64,000 nucleotides of DNA, from contig NZ_CP068760.1 in the NCBI RefSeq assembly GCF_016775705.1, positions 992,001 through 1,056,000 on the forward strand, given 5' to 3'. Shown here one piece after another: positions 62,529 to 64,000 of this stretch (its first letter is position 1; every line of letters begins with the position of its first letter). The position numbers and the translations under genes were made by a program. The notes beneath the pieces were generated by a model. The model made no database searches. It had not been told where the DNA came from and saw only the letters and a program-made list of their open reading frames with translations. This stretch comes from Chryseobacterium cucumeris. GTDB taxonomy: Bacteria; Bacteroidota; Bacteroidia; Flavobacteriales; Weeksellaceae.

Positions 62529-62872
62529 CAGTAAAACCAGACATCACCTGGGCAGATTTTGAAAAAATAGACATCAGATGCGGAACCATTCTTTCAGTGA
62601 ATGATTTTGAAAAAGCAAGAAACCCATCGTACCAGCTGGAGATAGATTTTGGAGACTTAGGAATCAGAAAATCATCTGCACAAATTACCTCTCTTTATAC
62701 CAAAGATGAATTGATAGGAAAACAGATTTTAGCCGTAGTGAATTTTCCTAAAAAGCAGATTGCTAATTTCTTCAGCGAATGTCTGGTGTTAGGGCTTTAT
62801 GGTGAAGACAAAAAAGATGTCACTCTTTTAACGCCATCATTACCCACAAAAAACGGAATGCAGGTAGGATAA
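62525..62872 (+). CDS. CsaA/YgjH-like tRNA-binding protein
   Basis: A 115-aa OB-fold protein of the EMAP-II/tRNA-binding superfamily: FEKIDIRCGTILSVNDFEKA and NPSYQLEIDFGDLGIRKSSA are the fold's signature, and QITSLYTKDELIGKQILAVV completes the pattern of CsaA. CsaA has chaperone and tRNA-binding activity in Bacillus. Terminator directly downstream. Confidence 0.9.
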   Translation: MTVKPDITWADFEKIDIRCGTILSVNDFEKARNPSYQLEIDFGDLGIRKSSAQITSLYTKDELIGKQILAVVNFPKKQIANFFSECLVLGLYGEDKKDVTLLTPSLPTKNGMQVG

Positions 62873-62890
62873 CCCGCCAATAAAACATAA

Positions 62891-62927
62891 AAAAACCTTA
62901 GGAAGTCTTTCACTAAGGTTTTTTTAT
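62891..62927. terminator. Bidirectional terminator
   Basis: An 11-bp stem AAAAACCTTAG / CTAAGGTTTTT with an 11-base loop and A/T runs on both flanks. It separates the tRNA-binding gene from the converging DUF4382 gene. Confidence 0.8.
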
Positions 62928-62940
62928 TTGATACTATTAT

Positions 62941-63711
62941 TTATTGATGGAGGGTTTTTACCCCAAGATTGGTAACCTGACCAAAGCTTACTGATACATT
63001 GGGTGTATTTTCATCCATATATCCAGTGCTGTTTCCGGCATCGTAAGAAACGGTATAACTTCCTTGCGGAAGCCCTGAAAACATGAAAAATCCGTCAGGG
63101 TTAGGGATTGCCGTAGAAATCGTATCTGAAGCCATAATGGCGTGAACAACTGCCTGCGCCGCCTGAGGCTGCACATATCCTTTAATCTGTCCGTTGGTAA
63201 GTTCAGAGAACGCCCGTATCACCGGTTTTAAAATATATGATCCATTCCCTGTCGTTACAATAGATCTTCCGGCATCAAAATCAATCCACACGGTATATGC
63301 TCCGTTTGCTGATAATGTCTGATTCCAGTTGAATTTCAGTCCGCTCTGTTGAGCCGATGGGGTTTGCAGCGGATAAGTTACTCCGTTTACAACCACACTA
63401 TTATTAGGACCCAGTACCATTCTCATCTGCGAAACATTTCCCTCAGGGAGCGTAGCCTGTCCTAAAACTACATCAGTTCCATTTTTAAAATTAAGAAGAT
63501 TATAAACTCCCGGATTTGGAAAGTTTAATGCTGTCCATTCTCCATTGCTGTTAATTTCAATTTTTTGAATATCAATATTAACGGCATTATATGCAGCAGG
63601 GCCGTCTGTAAGCCTTACATTCACTGTAGCAGAACCTTTTTCATCGGAATCATTACATGATGCCAAGGATAATAAGCAGATACTGCTTCCTATAATGAAT
63701 AAATTCTTCAT
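62941..63711 (-). CDS. DUF4382 lipoprotein
   Basis: A 256-aa lipoprotein (lipobox LASC, Cys19) of the DUF4382 family: SATVNVRLTDGPAAYNAVNI and KIEINSNGEWTAL are the characteristic start, and a C-terminal CarboxypepD_reg-like strand domain follows from about residue 175 (GYVQPQAAQAVVHAIMAS, GLPQGSYTVSYDAG). Surface or periplasmic; function not known. Its terminator is shared with the converging gene. Confidence 0.85.
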   Translation of the reverse strand: MKNLFIIGSSICLLSLASCNDSDEKGSATVNVRLTDGPAAYNAVNIDIQKIEINSNGEWTALNFPNPGVYNLLNFKNGTDVVLGQATLPEGNVSQMRMVLGPNNSVVVNGVTYPLQTPSAQQSGLKFNWNQTLSANGAYTVWIDFDAGRSIVTTGNGSYILKPVIRAFSELTNGQIKGYVQPQAAQAVVHAIMASDTISTAIPNPDGFFMFSGLPQGSYTVSYDAGNSTGYMDENTPNVSVSFGQVTNLGVKTLHQ

Positions 63712-63793
63712 AAGCTTAAAATTTATGTATAATAAAAAACGTTTTGGATAATTGATTTATTATGTCATATATTTCGGTTATAAAAAACAAAAA

Positions 63794-64000
63794 ATGATCC
63801 AAAATATTCCTTTAGAAAGAATTTTATTTCTTGATATTGAAACGGTTCCACAATCCGCCTCCTGGAACGAGTTATCAGAAACAGAGCAATATCTGTGGGA
63901 TAAAAAAACAAAATTTCAGAGAAAAGAAGATGTTACGGCTGAACAATTTTATGACAGAGCCGGTATTATGGCCGAGTTTGGAAAAATCATCTGTATTACC
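63794..64000 (+). CDS. 3'-5' exonuclease (DEDD family, PolB-associated type), N-terminal part
   Basis: The first 69 codons are present; the gene runs off the window. LERILFLDIETVP carries the first exonuclease motif (DIET), and EFGKIICIT starts the following strand. This pattern is typical of the family of predicted 3'-5' exonucleases related to the polymerase B proofreading domain, widespread in Bacteroidota. The other catalytic motifs lie outside the window. Confidence 0.75.
   Translation, partial: MIQNIPLERILFLDIETVPQSASWNELSETEQYLWDKKTKFQRKEDVTAEQFYDRAGIMAEFGKIICIT

Noticed and set aside
1..64000. tRNA or rRNA genes, CRISPR arrays and prophage
   Set aside because: I looked in the intergenic stretches and saw no tRNA-like clover-leaf sequence, no regularly spaced short repeats and no phage structural or integrase gene.

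Overview
The window reads as chromosome of a Flavobacteriia member, most likely Chryseobacterium or a close Weeksellaceae relative. The signs are A+T-rich DNA, promoters of the TTG-N17-23-TAnnTTTG type, several proteins with type IX secretion C-terminal sorting domains, many Bacteroidota-type lipoproteins, an S46 dipeptidyl-peptidase, and families largely confined to Bacteroidota (DUF4840, DUF4919, DUF6122, DUF4382). I see no rRNA, tRNA, CRISPR array, prophage or insertion sequence. The only mobile-looking DNA is one short nested inverted-repeat element.

Layout. 1-17.7 kb is mostly housekeeping: rhomboid protease, DprA, glutamate dehydrogenase, YkgJ and Kir-type channel, truncated haemoglobin, ChaA-like and CPA1 antiporters, AlkD-like repair protein and HflX. 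It also holds an aerolysin-like (ETX/MTX2) lipoprotein and a three-gene set of uncharacterised envelope proteins, two of which are paralogues. 17.9-22.2 kb is a LytTR regulator with a Glu at the phospho-acceptor position, followed by a direct-repeat DNA site and a three-gene secreted/adhesin operon. 22.3-33 kb carries a META lipoprotein, a DPP7-type S46 peptidase, a spondin-domain lipoprotein, a stand-alone A-T-R nonribosomal peptide synthetase and YifB. 33-36.6 kb has a sorting-domain protein and an ECF sigma factor coupled to an inner-membrane/beta-barrel fusion protein. 36.9-44.9 kb is an RND efflux operon followed by a LytTR two-component pair. 45-50.3 kb has a universal stress protein, an HxlR/oxidoreductase divergent pair, and a four-gene lipoprotein/7TM/histidine kinase/response regulator operon.

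The accessory part is 50.5-61.9 kb. A metacaspase and a trypsin-like protease form a plus-strand pair. They converge, across a bidirectional terminator, on a minus-strand cluster that runs: a 1217-aa protein of unknown function, a 520-aa fibre-like protein, a 159-aa protein, a 729-aa protein ending in a papain-fold toxin domain, an Imm35-like immunity protein, and a small secreted protein. G+C drops sharply (about 38-50% to about 26% by hand count of sample lines) inside the toxin gene, exactly where the toxin tip begins, and stays low through the immunity gene. I read this as an exchangeable toxin/immunity cassette on a resident carrier. No sheath, tube, baseplate or secretion ATPase genes are present, so how the toxin is delivered is open. 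This cluster is the best candidate for an undescribed system in the window.

From 62 kb on there is a putative zinc peptidase overlapping a CsaA-like tRNA-binding protein gene, a DUF4382 lipoprotein and the start of a 3'-5' exonuclease.
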